From Haloferax massiliensis (lineage in GTDB: Archaea > Halobacteriota > Halobacteria > Halobacteriales > Haloferacaceae): a stretch of 64,000 nt of DNA. Positions 1-8,540 of the stretch are shown piece by piece. The DNA lies in the NCBI RefSeq assembly GCF_001368915.1, contig NZ_CSTE01000003.1:310001-374000 (forward strand), in the 5' to 3' direction. How positions within the stretch are numbered: the stretch's first letter is position 1; every line of letters begins with the position of its first letter. The notes beneath the pieces are model-generated. The model was not told the DNA's origin and did no database searches. It saw only the letters and a program-made list of their open reading frames with translations. The translations under genes were made by a program, and so were the position numbers.

Positions 1-1416
1 CTCAAAACCGCGTTCGACCCCGACTGGCTCCTGAATCCGGGGCAGGTCTGCGGCGACGTGTCGATGACCGAGAACCTCCGCTTTTCCCCCGACTACGAGT
101 TCGACGCCGGTTTCGACCCCGAACTCCACTGGGACACCGAAAACGGCTTTCGGGGGATGGCGGAGCTCTGCCACGGTTGCGGCGGCTGTCGGGGCGACCA
201 ATCGACCACCGGCGGCGTGATGTGTCCGACCTACCGCGCCACGGAAGAGGAAGGACTGTCGACCCGCGGCCGGGCGAACATGCTCAGACAGGCGATGAGC
301 GGCGACCTCGACGCCGACGCGACGGACACCGAGTTCATGCGCGAGGTGCTGGACCTCTGTGTCGGCTGTAAGGGCTGCGCCCGCGACTGCCCGAGCGAGG
401 TCGACATGGCGAAGCTCAAAGCCGAGGTCGAACACGCCCACCACCAGCGCGAGGGCGCGAGCCTCCGGGACCACCTGTTCGCCGAGGTGGACCGCCTGAA
501 CGAACTGGGGTCGCGGCTCGCCCCGCTTTCGAACTGGGCGGCGAAGATTCCGGGCGCGCGGACGGTCATGGAGAAGACCGTCGGCGTCGCCAAGGAGCGG
601 TCGCTCCCGACGTTCCACAGCGAGTCGCTGGAAGAGTGGTTCGAGGCGCGCGGCGGCGCTCGCGTCCCCGAGGCCGAGGCGACCGACAAGGTGCTTCTGT
701 TCCCGGACAGCTACACCAACTACAACCACCCCGACGCGGGGAAGGCCGCGGTTCGCGTCCTCGAAGCCGCCGGCGTCCACGTCTCGATTCCCGACGACGT
801 GACCGCGACCGGCCGCCCGGCCCACTCGAAGGGCTTTCTCGACCGCTCGCGGGCGCGCGCCGAGACGAACGTCGACGCGCTCGCACCCCGCGTCGAAGCC
901 GGCTGGAGCGTCGTCCTCGTCGAGCCGTCCGACGCGGTCATGCTCCAGTCGGACTACCTCGACCTGCTTTCGAGCGAGGACGCCGAGCGCGTCGCCGCCG
1001 AGACCTACGGCGTCATGGAGTACCTCGATTCGAAGCGCCTCGTGGAGGACCTCGACTGCGACGCCGCAACGTCGGCGGGCGCGGACGACGAGACGCTGAC
1101 GTACCACGGCCACTGCCACCAGAAGGCGACGCGAAAGGACCACCACGCGGTGGGCGTCCTCCGGCGCGCCGGCTACGACGTGGACCCGCTCGATTCGGGC
1201 TGTTGCGGCATGGCCGGGAGCTTCGGCTACGAGGCCGAACACCACTCGCTGTCGAAGGCCATCGGCGGCATCCTCTCGGACCAAATCGGCGAGAGCCGCG
1301 GCGACACCGTCGTCGCCCCCGGCGCGTCGTGTCGGACGCAACTCGAAGACATGGACGGCGCGGCCGACGACCCGCCACATCCGATAGAGAAGGTCGCCGA
1401 CGCGGTCGCTGACTGA
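1..1416 (+). CDS. FAD-binding and Fe-S-binding oxidoreductase, C-terminal part
   Basis: The start lies left of the window; the frame is open from base 1. The product is the C-terminal half of a GlcD/GlpC fusion-type flavoprotein, a family that oxidises 2-hydroxyacids such as D-lactate or glycolate and passes electrons through iron-sulphur clusters, probably to the membrane quinone pool. The first 19 visible residues (ending LNPGQVCGD) are the tail of the FAD-oxidase C domain. Then come two ferredoxin motifs, CHGCGGC at about visible residue 57 with a further Cys at 75, and CVGCKGCARDC at about 120, and a CCG-type domain with HCHQKA and SGCCGMAGSFGYE near the end. The substrate cannot be read from this part. 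It converges on the glutamate dehydrogenase gene. Confidence 0.85.
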   Translation, partial: LKTAFDPDWLLNPGQVCGDVSMTENLRFSPDYEFDAGFDPELHWDTENGFRGMAELCHGCGGCRGDQSTTGGVMCPTYRATEEEGLSTRGRANMLRQAMSGDLDADATDTEFMREVLDLCVGCKGCARDCPSEVDMAKLKAEVEHAHHQREGASLRDHLFAEVDRLNELGSRLAPLSNWAAKIPGARTVMEKTVGVAKERSLPTFHSESLEEWFEARGGARVPEAEATDKVLLFPDSYTNYNHPDAGKAAVRVLEAAGVHVSIPDDVTATGRPAHSKGFLDRSRARAETNVDALAPRVEAGWSVVLVEPSDAVMLQSDYLDLLSSEDAERVAAETYGVMEYLDSKRLVEDLDCDAATSAGADDETLTYHGHCHQKATRKDHHAVGVLRRAGYDVDPLDSGCCGMAGSFGYEAEHHSLSKAIGGILSDQIGESRGDTVVAPGASCRTQLEDMDGAADDPPHPIEKVADAVAD

Positions 1417-1427
1417 GGAGCGCGCCG

Positions 1428-1437
1428 AAAAAGAAAC
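1428..1437 (-). terminator. T-rich terminator between convergent genes
   Basis: A run of A on the plus strand (T on the minus strand) lies in the 81-base gap between two convergent genes, about 60 bases past the glutamate dehydrogenase stop. Archaeal transcription often ends at such T tracts. No hairpin is obvious. Confidence 0.35.
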
Positions 1438-1497
1438 CGGACCGCACCGCGGCCCTCGGGTCGCGGGTCGATTGGGGGTCGCGCGAGGCTCAGCCGC

Positions 1498-2802
1498 TCA
1501 GGGCCAGAGACCCCGCGTCTCCTTCGCGCCGCCGATGCGGGAGAGCGCGACGACGTAGGCCGCGTCGCGCCACGTCAGGTCGCGTTCTTCGACGTGTTCG
1601 CGGACCGCGTTCCACGCCTTGAGCATCTCGGCTTCGAGTTCCTCGTGGACGCGTTCGAGCGACCACTGGCGGCGGTTGATGTCCTGGAGCCACTCGAAGT
1701 ACGAGACCGTCACGCCGCCGGCGTTGGCGAGGATGTCGGGGAGGACCGGAATCCCGCGCTCTTCGAGGACGGCGTCGGCCGCGAACGTCGTCGGCCCGTT
1801 CGCGCCCTCGACGACCATCTCCGCCGAGACGGCGTCGACGTTCTCGGTCGTGATGACGTTCCCGATGGCCGCGGGGATGAGCACGTCAACGTCGAGTTCG
1901 AGCAGTTCCTCGTTCGTGAGCGACTCGGGGGCGTCGTAGCCCGACACCATGCCGGGGCGCTCGTCGTGGCCCTCGACGTCCTGCGTGTCGAGGCCGGCGG
2001 GGTCGTAGATGGCCCCGTCCACGTCGGAGACGGCGACCACCTTCGCGCCCCACTCGTCGAGGAGGCGCGCGGCGTTCGCGCCGACGGACCCGAACCCTTG
2101 GACGGCGACGGTGGTGTCTTCGATGTCCCAGTCGTAGAAGTCGATGGCTTCGCGGGTGACGATGGCGACGGAGCGACCGGGGGCCTCCTCGCGGCCGTAC
2201 GACCCGCCGATGACCGGCGGCTTACCCGTCACGACGCCGGGCGTCGTCTCGCCCTGCTGCATCGAGTAGGCGTCCATGAACCACGCCATCTCCTGCGGGC
2301 CGGTTCCCATGTCGGGCGCGGGAACGTCTTTCTTCGGCCCGACGACGTTCCGAATCTCCTCGGCGAAGCGGCGCGTGAGTCGCTCGCGCTCCTCGTCGGA
2401 GAGCGTCTTCGGGTCGACCGCGACGCCGCCCTTGCCGCCGCCGAACGGCAGGTCCATCACGGCGCACTTCCACGTCATCCACATCGAGAGCCCGATGCAC
2501 TCGTCGGCGGTCACTTCCGGGTGGTAGCGAAGCCCGCCCTTGTACGGTCCGCGAACGTCGTCGTGCTGGGCTCGGAAGCCCGTGAACACGTCGAGGGAGC
2601 CGTCGTCGCGGCGGAGCGGGACCGACACCTGCTGGACTCGCGTCGGGTGCTTCAGGCGCGCGACGACACCGTCGTCGACGGCGGCGTGACTCGCCGCGCG
2701 TTCGAGCTGTCTGCGCGCCGTCGCCAGCGCCGATTCGGATTCGGACTCCGTGCCGCCGTCGGCGACCGCCTCGCCGCGTCGATTTTTGCCATCTTCGTTC
2801 AT
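1498..2802 (-). CDS. gdhA: Glu/Leu/Phe/Val family dehydrogenase, probably glutamate dehydrogenase
   Basis: Cytoplasmic enzyme that interconverts glutamate and 2-oxoglutarate plus ammonia with NAD(P). The 434 residues match the family's usual length. Seen: an acidic low-complexity head (residues 1-30), the substrate-binding region with KGGLRYHP (about 88-95), the catalytic-lysine motif PFGGGKGG (Lys about 124), and a Rossmann dinucleotide motif VQGFGSVG (about 230). Cofactor preference cannot be read. The chosen ATG follows the upstream gene's stop by about 30 bases; another ATG nine codons earlier (2829) is possible and would almost abut that stop. The gene follows an ectoine-hydrolase-like gene on the same strand, so the two are probably cotranscribed, linking a compatible-solute or peptide source to amino-group metabolism. 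Confidence 0.92.
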   Translation of the reverse strand: MNEDGKNRRGEAVADGGTESESESALATARRQLERAASHAAVDDGVVARLKHPTRVQQVSVPLRRDDGSLDVFTGFRAQHDDVRGPYKGGLRYHPEVTADECIGLSMWMTWKCAVMDLPFGGGKGGVAVDPKTLSDEERERLTRRFAEEIRNVVGPKKDVPAPDMGTGPQEMAWFMDAYSMQQGETTPGVVTGKPPVIGGSYGREEAPGRSVAIVTREAIDFYDWDIEDTTVAVQGFGSVGANAARLLDEWGAKVVAVSDVDGAIYDPAGLDTQDVEGHDERPGMVSGYDAPESLTNEELLELDVDVLIPAAIGNVITTENVDAVSAEMVVEGANGPTTFAADAVLEERGIPVLPDILANAGGVTVSYFEWLQDINRRQWSLERVHEELEAEMLKAWNAVREHVEERDLTWRDAAYVVALSRIGGAKETRGLWP

Positions 2803-2831
2803 CCTATTAGGGCTGTGACCCCGAGTCATAA

Positions 2832-4010
2832 TTAGGTTGTGAATAGTCGCCGGGGGAAGTCGGCCAGCGGCTCCGCCCCGTCGGACGTGACGACGAACGT
2901 CTCGCTGAGTTCGACGCCGAAGTCGTCGAACCAGAGGCCGGGGATGGTGTGGAACGTCATGTTCTCTTCGAGGACGGTCTCGTCTCCGGGACGGAGGCTC
3001 GCCGTGTGTTCGCCCCAATCCGGCGGGTAGCCGAGCCCCATCGAGTAGCCGATGCGGTCTTTCTTCTCGATGCCGTACTCGGCGATGGTGTCGCGCCACG
3101 CCCTCTCGACGGCCTCGCAGGTCACGCCGGGTTCGACCGCGTCGAGCGCGGCCTCCATCCCCTCGACGACGATGTCGGCCCGCCGGGACAGCTCTTCGGG
3201 GGGGTCGCCCACGAACGTCGTCCGCGCGAGCGGCGAGTGGTAGCGGTGGCGACAGCCGGAGAGTTCGATGATGACCGGGTCGCCGTCCTCGAACTCGCGG
3301 TCGGTCCACGTGAGGTGCGGCGTGCCGGTGTGGTCGCCCGAGGGCATCAGCGGGACGATAGACGGGTAGTCGCCGCCGTAGTCGTCGGTTCCCTCGATGA
3401 GCGCCGAGTAGATGGCCTCGGCGGCCTCGTACTCGGGGACGCCCGCCTCGATGACGTCGAGGCCGGCCCGCATCGCGTTCTCGGAGATGCGGGCGGCCTC
3501 GCGCATGTAGTCGAGTTCGGCGTCGGACTTCTTGATGCGCACGCGGTTCACGAGGAGCGTCGTGTCCTCGAAACTCGCCTCGGGGAGGTTCTTCTGCAGG
3601 CGCGTGTACGACTTCGCGGTGAAGTAGTAGGCGTCCATTTCGAGGCCGACGCGCGCGTCGTCGACGCCGAGGTCCTCCAAGACGGCCGCGACGAAGTCCA
3701 TCGGGTGGAGGTCGTGCGGCGACTGCACGTGGTCGTCGCTGTACGGCCGGATGCTGTCCTCGCCCAACGTGGTCGTCGCGCGCGCGCCGTTAGCGTCCAT
3801 GTCGCGGCCGACCCACACCGGCTCGTCGCGGTCCTGCGTCACCACGACGCCCTGATGGACGTAAAAGGACCAGCCGTCGTAGCCGGTGAGGTAGTTCATG
3901 TTCGCGGGGTCGCTCACGAAGAGCGCGTCCAGTCCCCGCTCGGCCATCCGCTCTTTCGTCCGGGCGATGCGTCTGTCGTACTCGGCGCTGTCGAATACGG
4001 CTCTTGGCAT
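2832..4010 (-). CDS. doeA: M24 family hydrolase resembling ectoine hydrolase (DoeA/EutD)
   Basis: 392 residues of the pita-bread M24 (creatinase/Xaa-Pro peptidase) fold: a creatinase N-terminal domain (about 1-150) and a C-terminal M24 domain. Several blocks match what I recall of bacterial ectoine hydrolases and not general Pep[11 protein letters not shown] (about 40), [43 protein letters not shown] and the PRRLF end. DoeA opens the ectoine ring to N-acetyl-diaminobutyrate. I see no deacetylase, aminotransferase or ectoine transporter nearby, so the pathway would have to be completed elsewhere, or the enzyme may act on another cyclic amide or peptide. Start chosen at the ATG of MPRAVFD; the open frame runs further up but has no family similarity there. 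A TATA-like tract lies at 4043-4050. A glutamate dehydrogenase follows on the same strand. Confidence 0.72.
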   Translation of the reverse strand: MPRAVFDSAEYDRRIARTKERMAERGLDALFVSDPANMNYLTGYDGWSFYVHQGVVVTQDRDEPVWVGRDMDANGARATTTLGEDSIRPYSDDHVQSPHDLHPMDFVAAVLEDLGVDDARVGLEMDAYYFTAKSYTRLQKNLPEASFEDTTLLVNRVRIKKSDAELDYMREAARISENAMRAGLDVIEAGVPEYEAAEAIYSALIEGTDDYGGDYPSIVPLMPSGDHTGTPHLTWTDREFEDGDPVIIELSGCRHRYHSPLARTTFVGDPPEELSRRADIVVEGMEAALDAVEPGVTCEAVERAWRDTIAEYGIEKKDRIGYSMGLGYPPDWGEHTASLRPGDETVLEENMTFHTIPGLWFDDFGVELSETFVVTSDGAEPLADFPRRLFTT

Positions 4011-4368
4011 GGGAACCTCTATCGAACCATCGGATAGTGCCCGTAAAAATTTTTTGTGGACCGTGGTGACGGATACTGTGTACACGGGTGAGATTCGAGA
4101 GAGACAATATTGAGCTATTTAGACAATACTATGCCCATAGTTTGTGGAGGATAATGATGGAATCGCCGGGCACTGAGTGCTATCCCTCGTATTGTGCGTT
4201 TCGTGTCCAGTTGTAAATTTGAATAACCCAGATTATTTAGAATATTTGAAAAATGTAAATTGTAGTAAAGATAGTTCAGAGCAATACTGCCTGTTTTAGA
4301 AACCGCAGGAACAGTACGCATCTGCTGGGAGCCAAATCGTTATTCCTCGCAGTCTCGGAGGCGGGGGT
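4011..4368. other. AT-rich intergenic region with divergent promoters
   Basis: 358 bases, clearly richer in A+T than the flanking genes, between the divergent ectoine-hydrolase-like and luciferase-like genes. On the minus strand a TATA-like tract (4043-4050) serves the left gene; on the plus strand GTTATTCC at about 4338-4346 lies about 29 bases before the right gene's ATG. An open frame at 4115-4321 (minus) has AT-rich codons unlike any neighbour and is probably chance. Nothing else recognised. Confidence 0.5.
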
Positions 4369-5391
4369 ATGGACCTCTCTATCGTCGACCTCTCGCCGGT
4401 TCCAGAGGGCGGGACCGCGACCGACGCGTACGCGAACACCGTCGAAACCGCCGCGCAGGCCGAGCGACTGGGCTACTCGCGCTTCTGGGTCGCCGAGCAC
4501 CACGGCATGGCGAGCACCCTCGCGGGGACGACGCCCGAGGTGTTGCTCGGTCACCTCGCCGCCGAGACCGACTCGATTCGGCTCGGTTCCGGCGCGGTGC
4601 TGCTCAATCACTACAGCCCGTTCAAGGTCGCCGAACAGTTCGGCGCGCTCGACGGACTCGCGCCCGGTCGAATCGACGCGGGACTCGGCCGAGCGAACGG
4701 GTCGCCCGCGTCGGACCAGGCGCTCGGGACGGACCGGCACGTCGAGGACCCCGACGGCGACCACGCCGAGAAGGTCGAGGCCGTCGTCAACCACCTCTAC
4801 GACGACTACCCCGACGAACACCCCTACGCCGACCTCGAACTCCCGCGAGGGGACGGCGACCCGCCGGTCCCGTGGGTGCTCGGGTCGAGTCCGTCGAGCG
4901 CGACCATCGCGGGCGAACTCGGGTTGCCCTACTGCTTCGCGGGGTTCATCAGACCGCAGTTCGCCGTCCACTCCTTCGAGGAGTACCGCGAGAGCTTCCG
5001 GGCGTCGCCGCTGGCCGGCGGCATCGACGAACCCCACGGGATGGTCGCGGTGAACGCCGTCTGCGCCGAGACCGACGAGGAGGCGGCGCGAATCCGCGCG
5101 GTGGCCGAGGCGACGTACAAGCGGATGCGCCGCGGCGAGGTCGGCACGAGGCCGACCGTCGAGGAGGCGATAGACGAACTCGGCGGGGTTCCCGAACCCA
5201 CGCCCGCGACCCTCGGAGCGAAGGAGTGGCCGCGCGCGATTTCCGGCAGTCCCGAGACGATTTCGGGGCTGTTGGACCAGCTCGCGGAGCGCGTCGGGGC
5301 CGACGAGATGATGATTCAGCACGTCGTCGGCGACCACGAAGACGGACTCCGCTCGCACGAACTGCTCGCCGAGGGCGTCGGCCTCGTCTGA
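4369..5391 (+). CDS. LLM class flavin-dependent oxidoreductase (luciferase-like)
   Basis: 340-residue bacterial-luciferase-like monooxygenase, a TIM-barrel enzyme using FMN or F420. Seen: the N-terminal strand MDLSIVDLSPVPEG, the WVAEHHGM motif at about residue 40 typical of this subgroup (flavin site), LLNHYSPFKVAEQF, and GRIDAGLGRANGS. The length agrees with the group-1 LLM family usually annotated only by class. The substrate is unknown. It stands alone: divergent from the left gene and 67 bases before a small membrane protein on the same strand. Confidence 0.85.
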   Translation: MDLSIVDLSPVPEGGTATDAYANTVETAAQAERLGYSRFWVAEHHGMASTLAGTTPEVLLGHLAAETDSIRLGSGAVLLNHYSPFKVAEQFGALDGLAPGRIDAGLGRANGSPASDQALGTDRHVEDPDGDHAEKVEAVVNHLYDDYPDEHPYADLELPRGDGDPPVPWVLGSSPSSATIAGELGLPYCFAGFIRPQFAVHSFEEYRESFRASPLAGGIDEPHGMVAVNAVCAETDEEAARIRAVAEATYKRMRRGEVGTRPTVEEAIDELGGVPEPTPATLGAKEWPRAISGSPETISGLLDQLAERVGADEMMIQHVVGDHEDGLRSHELLAEGVGLV

Positions 5392-5458
5392 CGCGTCGGC
5401 GTCCGCGACAGTCTGCCTGCCCGGATAATTCATATTGCAGTCCCCCGGAATAAGGAGT

Positions 5459-5815
5459 GTGTCACGACTTCGGCATCTCCGGCTCGAAGACACGCCCTTC
5501 GAGGCCAGAGAGTTCTCGCTGCTCTGGCTCATCGCGCTCGCTACCTACGGCGTCGGCGACATCGTCACGACGCTGACGATTCTCTACTACGAGCGCCGGT
5601 TCGACGAGGCGAACGCCCTCCTCGTGGCGAGCACGGACGCACTCGGACGGTGGGGGCTCGTCCTCCCGAAGCTCGCCGTCTTCCTCCTCTGTCTCGGCAT
5701 CTGCGTCTACGGCGCTCGCGTGGGCGACAAGGTGCTGTACTACCTCCCGCCGGTCGCGCTCGCCGTCATCGGAGCGTTCGCCACGGCGTTCAACCTCCGG
5801 CTCTTCGTCGGGTGA
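5459..5815 (+). CDS. Small multi-pass membrane protein, function unknown
   Basis: 118 residues with three likely membrane helices: about 22-42 (LLWLIALATYGVGDIVTTLTI), 64-84 (LVLPKLAVFLLCLGICVYGA) and 92-112 (YLPPVALAVIGAFATAFNL). The pattern of Asp and Gly in the first helix and Lys in the second resembles uncharacterised haloarchaeal membrane families. I chose the GTG at 5459, which follows AAGGAG at about 5452-5457; a TTG at 5435 in the same frame is an alternative. It ends 27 bases before the stop of the convergent operon. Confidence 0.7.
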   Translation: MSRLRHLRLEDTPFEAREFSLLWLIALATYGVGDIVTTLTILYYERRFDEANALLVASTDALGRWGLVLPKLAVFLLCLGICVYGARVGDKVLYYLPPVALAVIGAFATAFNLRLFVG

Positions 5816-5842
5816 GCGGCGGAAAATCGGGGCGAAGAGCGC

Positions 5843-7723
5843 TCAGTCGGTCGCCTGTTCGAGCGTGAAGACGAACTCCACGTCGACGCTGTCGGTCTGT
5901 ATCTCGTTTCCGGCTGACTCCCGAATCTGCCACTCGACGACGAGCGACAGTGACTCCCCGCCGTCGAGTCGGCCGAGCGAGACGGACTCGTTCCACACGT
6001 CGGCGAAGTCGAGATACGTCGTCTCGTCGCCGAGGACGTAGGTGCTCGTCCCGTTCGCCCGCTCGACGCGGAGCCGGACGGCGAGCGCCTCGTGGAGTTC
6101 GCCCTCGTCGGCTCCGCCGGTCGAGTCGACCGACAGTTCGGGGCCGGAGCGGCCGTTCTCGGCTGACTCGAACGGCATCGAATCCAGCGTCAACACGCCG
6201 GGGTCGCGCCCGCGGTTGGTGAGCGTCCCCGTCGAGTTACCCGCGGAGCCGGGCGCGACCGACTGCGTGTCGAGAAGCGAGACGCCCGCCCCGCCGGAGC
6301 CGAGTTCGAGGTCGACGCCCTCCGGGGCGCTCCCGGCGGTGTTCTCGACGGTCACGTCGAACGACGCGGTCTCCTCGGTTCGGGCGACTTCGGTCGAGCC
6401 GCGGAACAACACCGCGGTCACGGAGACGTAGCCCGTCGTGACGGCGGTCTCGCCGTCGTCGGAAGCCGCGAAGCCGGCGGTTCGGTTGCCGTCGGCGTAG
6501 GTCACGTCGGAGCCGAGTGCGGCGGCAATATCCACGGGGCTCGACTCCCGGACAGTGACGCGACGCTCCTCCTGCCAGCCCTCGTCGGGGACCCACGCGT
6601 TCACCACGAGCACGACGCTGTCGACCGCGCCGGTCCACGAGAGCGTCCCGGTCACCGGGCCGCTGAGCGTCCCGACCGTCCCGTCGGCGCTTCGGACCGT
6701 CGGCGGGTCGGCGGCCCCGACCGAAAGCGTCGGGTCGGGCGACGCCGACGATGCGGCCGTGGTCGTCGTTTGACTGCCGCCACCGCCTCCACCACGGCCA
6801 CCTCCTCCGCCTCCACCACCGCCACCTCCTCCGCCTCCACCACCGCCCCCAACGCCACCGTCAGTGCCCGAGCGCGCCGTGGTGGTCGGCTCGGGACTGC
6901 TCGTCGGCGCGGGCGTCGGCGTGGGCGACGACGGGGTCGGGTTCGATGTCGTGGTCGCGGTCGGCGTCGACGCGGGCGTCGGTGTGTCTTCGTCCTCGTC
7001 GTCCTCGTTTGGCGGCGTATCCGACGTCGGCGAGGGCGGCGTCACGGTGACGTCCGGCGGCGACGGCCCGGGGTCGTCGCCGCCCCGGAGGTCCGAAATC
7101 GCGTCGTTGATTCCGCTGTCGTCGAGGAAGCGGTCGACGCTTCCGGGAGCGGCCAAGCCGGTGCCGACCAGCACGATGCCGACGACCACGAAGACGATGA
7201 CCAACCGACCGGCGACCTGCGAGATCCGCGGCGAGAGCGTGCCGAGGAGCTTCGCCGACAGGAGCGAGGCGAGCGACAGCGGAATCGGGAACAGCCCCGC
7301 CCGCGACGGACGGTACTCGACCACCAGCGCCGTCTCGGTCGGCCGGTCGCCGGGTTCGACCTCGTCGCCGACGGCGACCGGGCGCGAGTCGGTACGGAGT
7401 TCGTCGCCCTCGTCGGGCGAGGGTCGCTCGCGTTCGACAAGCGCGGGTGTGGCGTCGGCTTCGGTGCCGGTGCCGGTGCCGACGAACGACGCCGAATGCG
7501 CGTCCCAACGCCGGACCGCCCGAACGACCCCGTGGACGGGCAGACGCTCGCCGGGAAGACAGAGGACGCGGTCGCCCCGTTCGAGCCGCTCGAAGTCGAC
7601 CTCCTCGAAGTCGTCCGCGTCGCCGTCGACGAGGCGTCGACACCGGGTCGCGTCGGCGAGCATCAGTTCGGGCGACTGCTCGGGGGTCCAGTCGGGTGCG
7701 TTCGCGTCGTCCGGGCTGGTCAC
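5843..7723 (-). CDS. Membrane-anchored Gly/Thr/Pro-rich protein with TasA-like C-terminal domain
   Basis: 626 residues; last gene of the SipW/TasA-like operon, 7 bases after the signal peptidase gene. Architecture read from the sequence: a cytoplasmic acidic N-terminus of about 150 residues that I do not recognise; one membrane helix at about 172-194 (GRLVIVFVVVGIVLVGTGLAA); a Pro/Thr/Asp-rich stalk (about 215-285); an extreme glycine tract of 18 Gly, Arg, 6 Gly (about 291-316); and an extracellular domain from about 340 to the end. That domain ends with RESAGNEIQTDSVDVEFVF, the same signature that ends the two secreted proteins upstream (RESAGNEFQADGLDI and PSSAGNEVASDVAGVD). Inferred: a cell-anchored docking subunit for the secreted fibre-like proteins. 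Confidence 0.75.
   Translation of the reverse strand: MTSPDDANAPDWTPEQSPELMLADATRCRRLVDGDADDFEEVDFERLERGDRVLCLPGERLPVHGVVRAVRRWDAHSASFVGTGTGTEADATPALVERERPSPDEGDELRTDSRPVAVGDEVEPGDRPTETALVVEYRPSRAGLFPIPLSLASLLSAKLLGTLSPRISQVAGRLVIVFVVVGIVLVGTGLAAPGSVDRFLDDSGINDAISDLRGGDDPGPSPPDVTVTPPSPTSDTPPNEDDEDEDTPTPASTPTATTTSNPTPSSPTPTPAPTSSPEPTTTARSGTDGGVGGGGGGGGGGGGGGGGGGRGGGGGGSQTTTTAASSASPDPTLSVGAADPPTVRSADGTVGTLSGPVTGTLSWTGAVDSVVLVVNAWVPDEGWQEERRVTVRESSPVDIAAALGSDVTYADGNRTAGFAASDDGETAVTTGYVSVTAVLFRGSTEVARTEETASFDVTVENTAGSAPEGVDLELGSGGAGVSLLDTQSVAPGSAGNSTGTLTNRGRDPGVLTLDSMPFESAENGRSGPELSVDSTGGADEGELHEALAVRLRVERANGTSTYVLGDETTYLDFADVWNESVSLGRLDGGESLSLVVEWQIRESAGNEIQTDSVDVEFVFTLEQATD
6777..6856. repeat. 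Short tandem repeat encoding polyglycine
   Basis: Within the anchored protein gene, the DNA coding for 18 consecutive glycines contains a 24-base unit (GCCACCTCCTCCGCCTCCACC plus ACC on the plus strand) present twice in direct succession, next to a further 6-Gly block. Such a tract can lengthen or shorten by slippage without breaking the frame, since the period is a multiple of three. Confidence 0.8.
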
Positions 7724-7730
7724 GAGGGAT

Positions 7731-8537
7731 TCACCGCCCGTCCTCGAAGGTTTCGTCGGTCGGCGCGTCGGAAGGGCAGTCGACGGGGTCGGTCACCCAC
7801 TCCATACCGTCGGCCGAGTCGGAGCGCGCGGGGGCGGACGCCGAAGGAGACGGGTCGGCGACTGCGACGGGGGGCGCCGAGAGGCGGACGCCCGTCCGCT
7901 CCGGGTAGAGCGCGACGCCACCGTCCGAGGCGCTGACGTAGTCAGTTCCGGCCGTCCCGGTCCCCGCGTCGGGCGAACCGTCGCTCCCGTCCGACTCGTC
8001 GGAGTCGACCTCGACGAGCGCGTCGGTGTACAGCGAGTAGAGTTCGGTCACGACGAGGAGCGCGCCGGGGAGGATGACGAACAGGACCAACCCGAGTCCC
8101 GACTGGACGAACTGCGCGGCGAGCCCGAGATACGGCACGTGGAACCAGACGCGACCGACGACGCGGTCGGCCGCGACGGGGTCCGAGTCGACGTCCTCGT
8201 TGGCGTCGCCTTTCGTCCGGAACACCGGGCCGTCGGCGCTTCGGTCCACCGCGACGACCCGGTGGGTCACGCGGTCGGTCCGCTCGTCGGTGATGGCGCT
8301 TCCGGCTTCCCGGTAGGTGATGATATCACCCTCCGAGATGTCCGCGGGCGGCACGTCGCGGACGACCACCACGTCGCCGGCGTCGAACGTCGGCGACATA
8401 CTCCCGGAGAGGACGGTGTAGCTGGCGTCGGCCCCGAAGGCCTGCGGCGCGGCGAGCACGACGACGAGCGCGACGGCGACGAGGAGGACGACGCCGCCGA
8501 GGACGCGGGCCGCCGCGGCGAGACGAGACCAGTTCAT
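7731..8537 (-). CDS. sipW: Signal peptidase I, SipW/archaeal type
   Basis: 268-residue membrane serine protease of family S26B, which cleaves signal peptides outside the membrane. Seen: an N-terminal helix (about 11-31), SGSMSPT with catalytic Ser46, the TDRVTHRVV block with His92, GDAN with Asp111 (the archaeal/ER type uses Ser-His-Asp rather than Ser-Lys), and a second helix at about 143-166 followed by an acidic tail. The ATG is 3 bases after the stop of the upstream TasA-like gene and 7 bases before the anchored protein gene, so the genes are cotranscribed. In Bacillus, SipW processes TasA and TapA; the neighbours here have matching signal peptides, so this is probably a dedicated peptidase. 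Confidence 0.88.
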   Translation of the reverse strand: MNWSRLAAAARVLGGVVLLVAVALVVVLAAPQAFGADASYTVLSGSMSPTFDAGDVVVVRDVPPADISEGDIITYREAGSAITDERTDRVTHRVVAVDRSADGPVFRTKGDANEDVDSDPVAADRVVGRVWFHVPYLGLAAQFVQSGLGLVLFVILPGALLVVTELYSLYTDALVEVDSDESDGSDGSPDAGTGTAGTDYVSASDGGVALYPERTGVRLSAPPVAVADPSPSASAPARSDSADGMEWVTDPVDCPSDAPTDETFEDGR

Positions 8538-8540
8538 CGG

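Noticed and set aside
2832..4010. Annotation as plain Xaa-Pro peptidase
   Set aside because: Correct at fold level, but the sequence blocks fit ectoine hydrolase much better.
4115..4321. 68-codon frame in the AT-rich gap
   Set aside because: Low GC3, many Asn, Leu and Ile, unlike all neighbours; the region is better explained as promoters.
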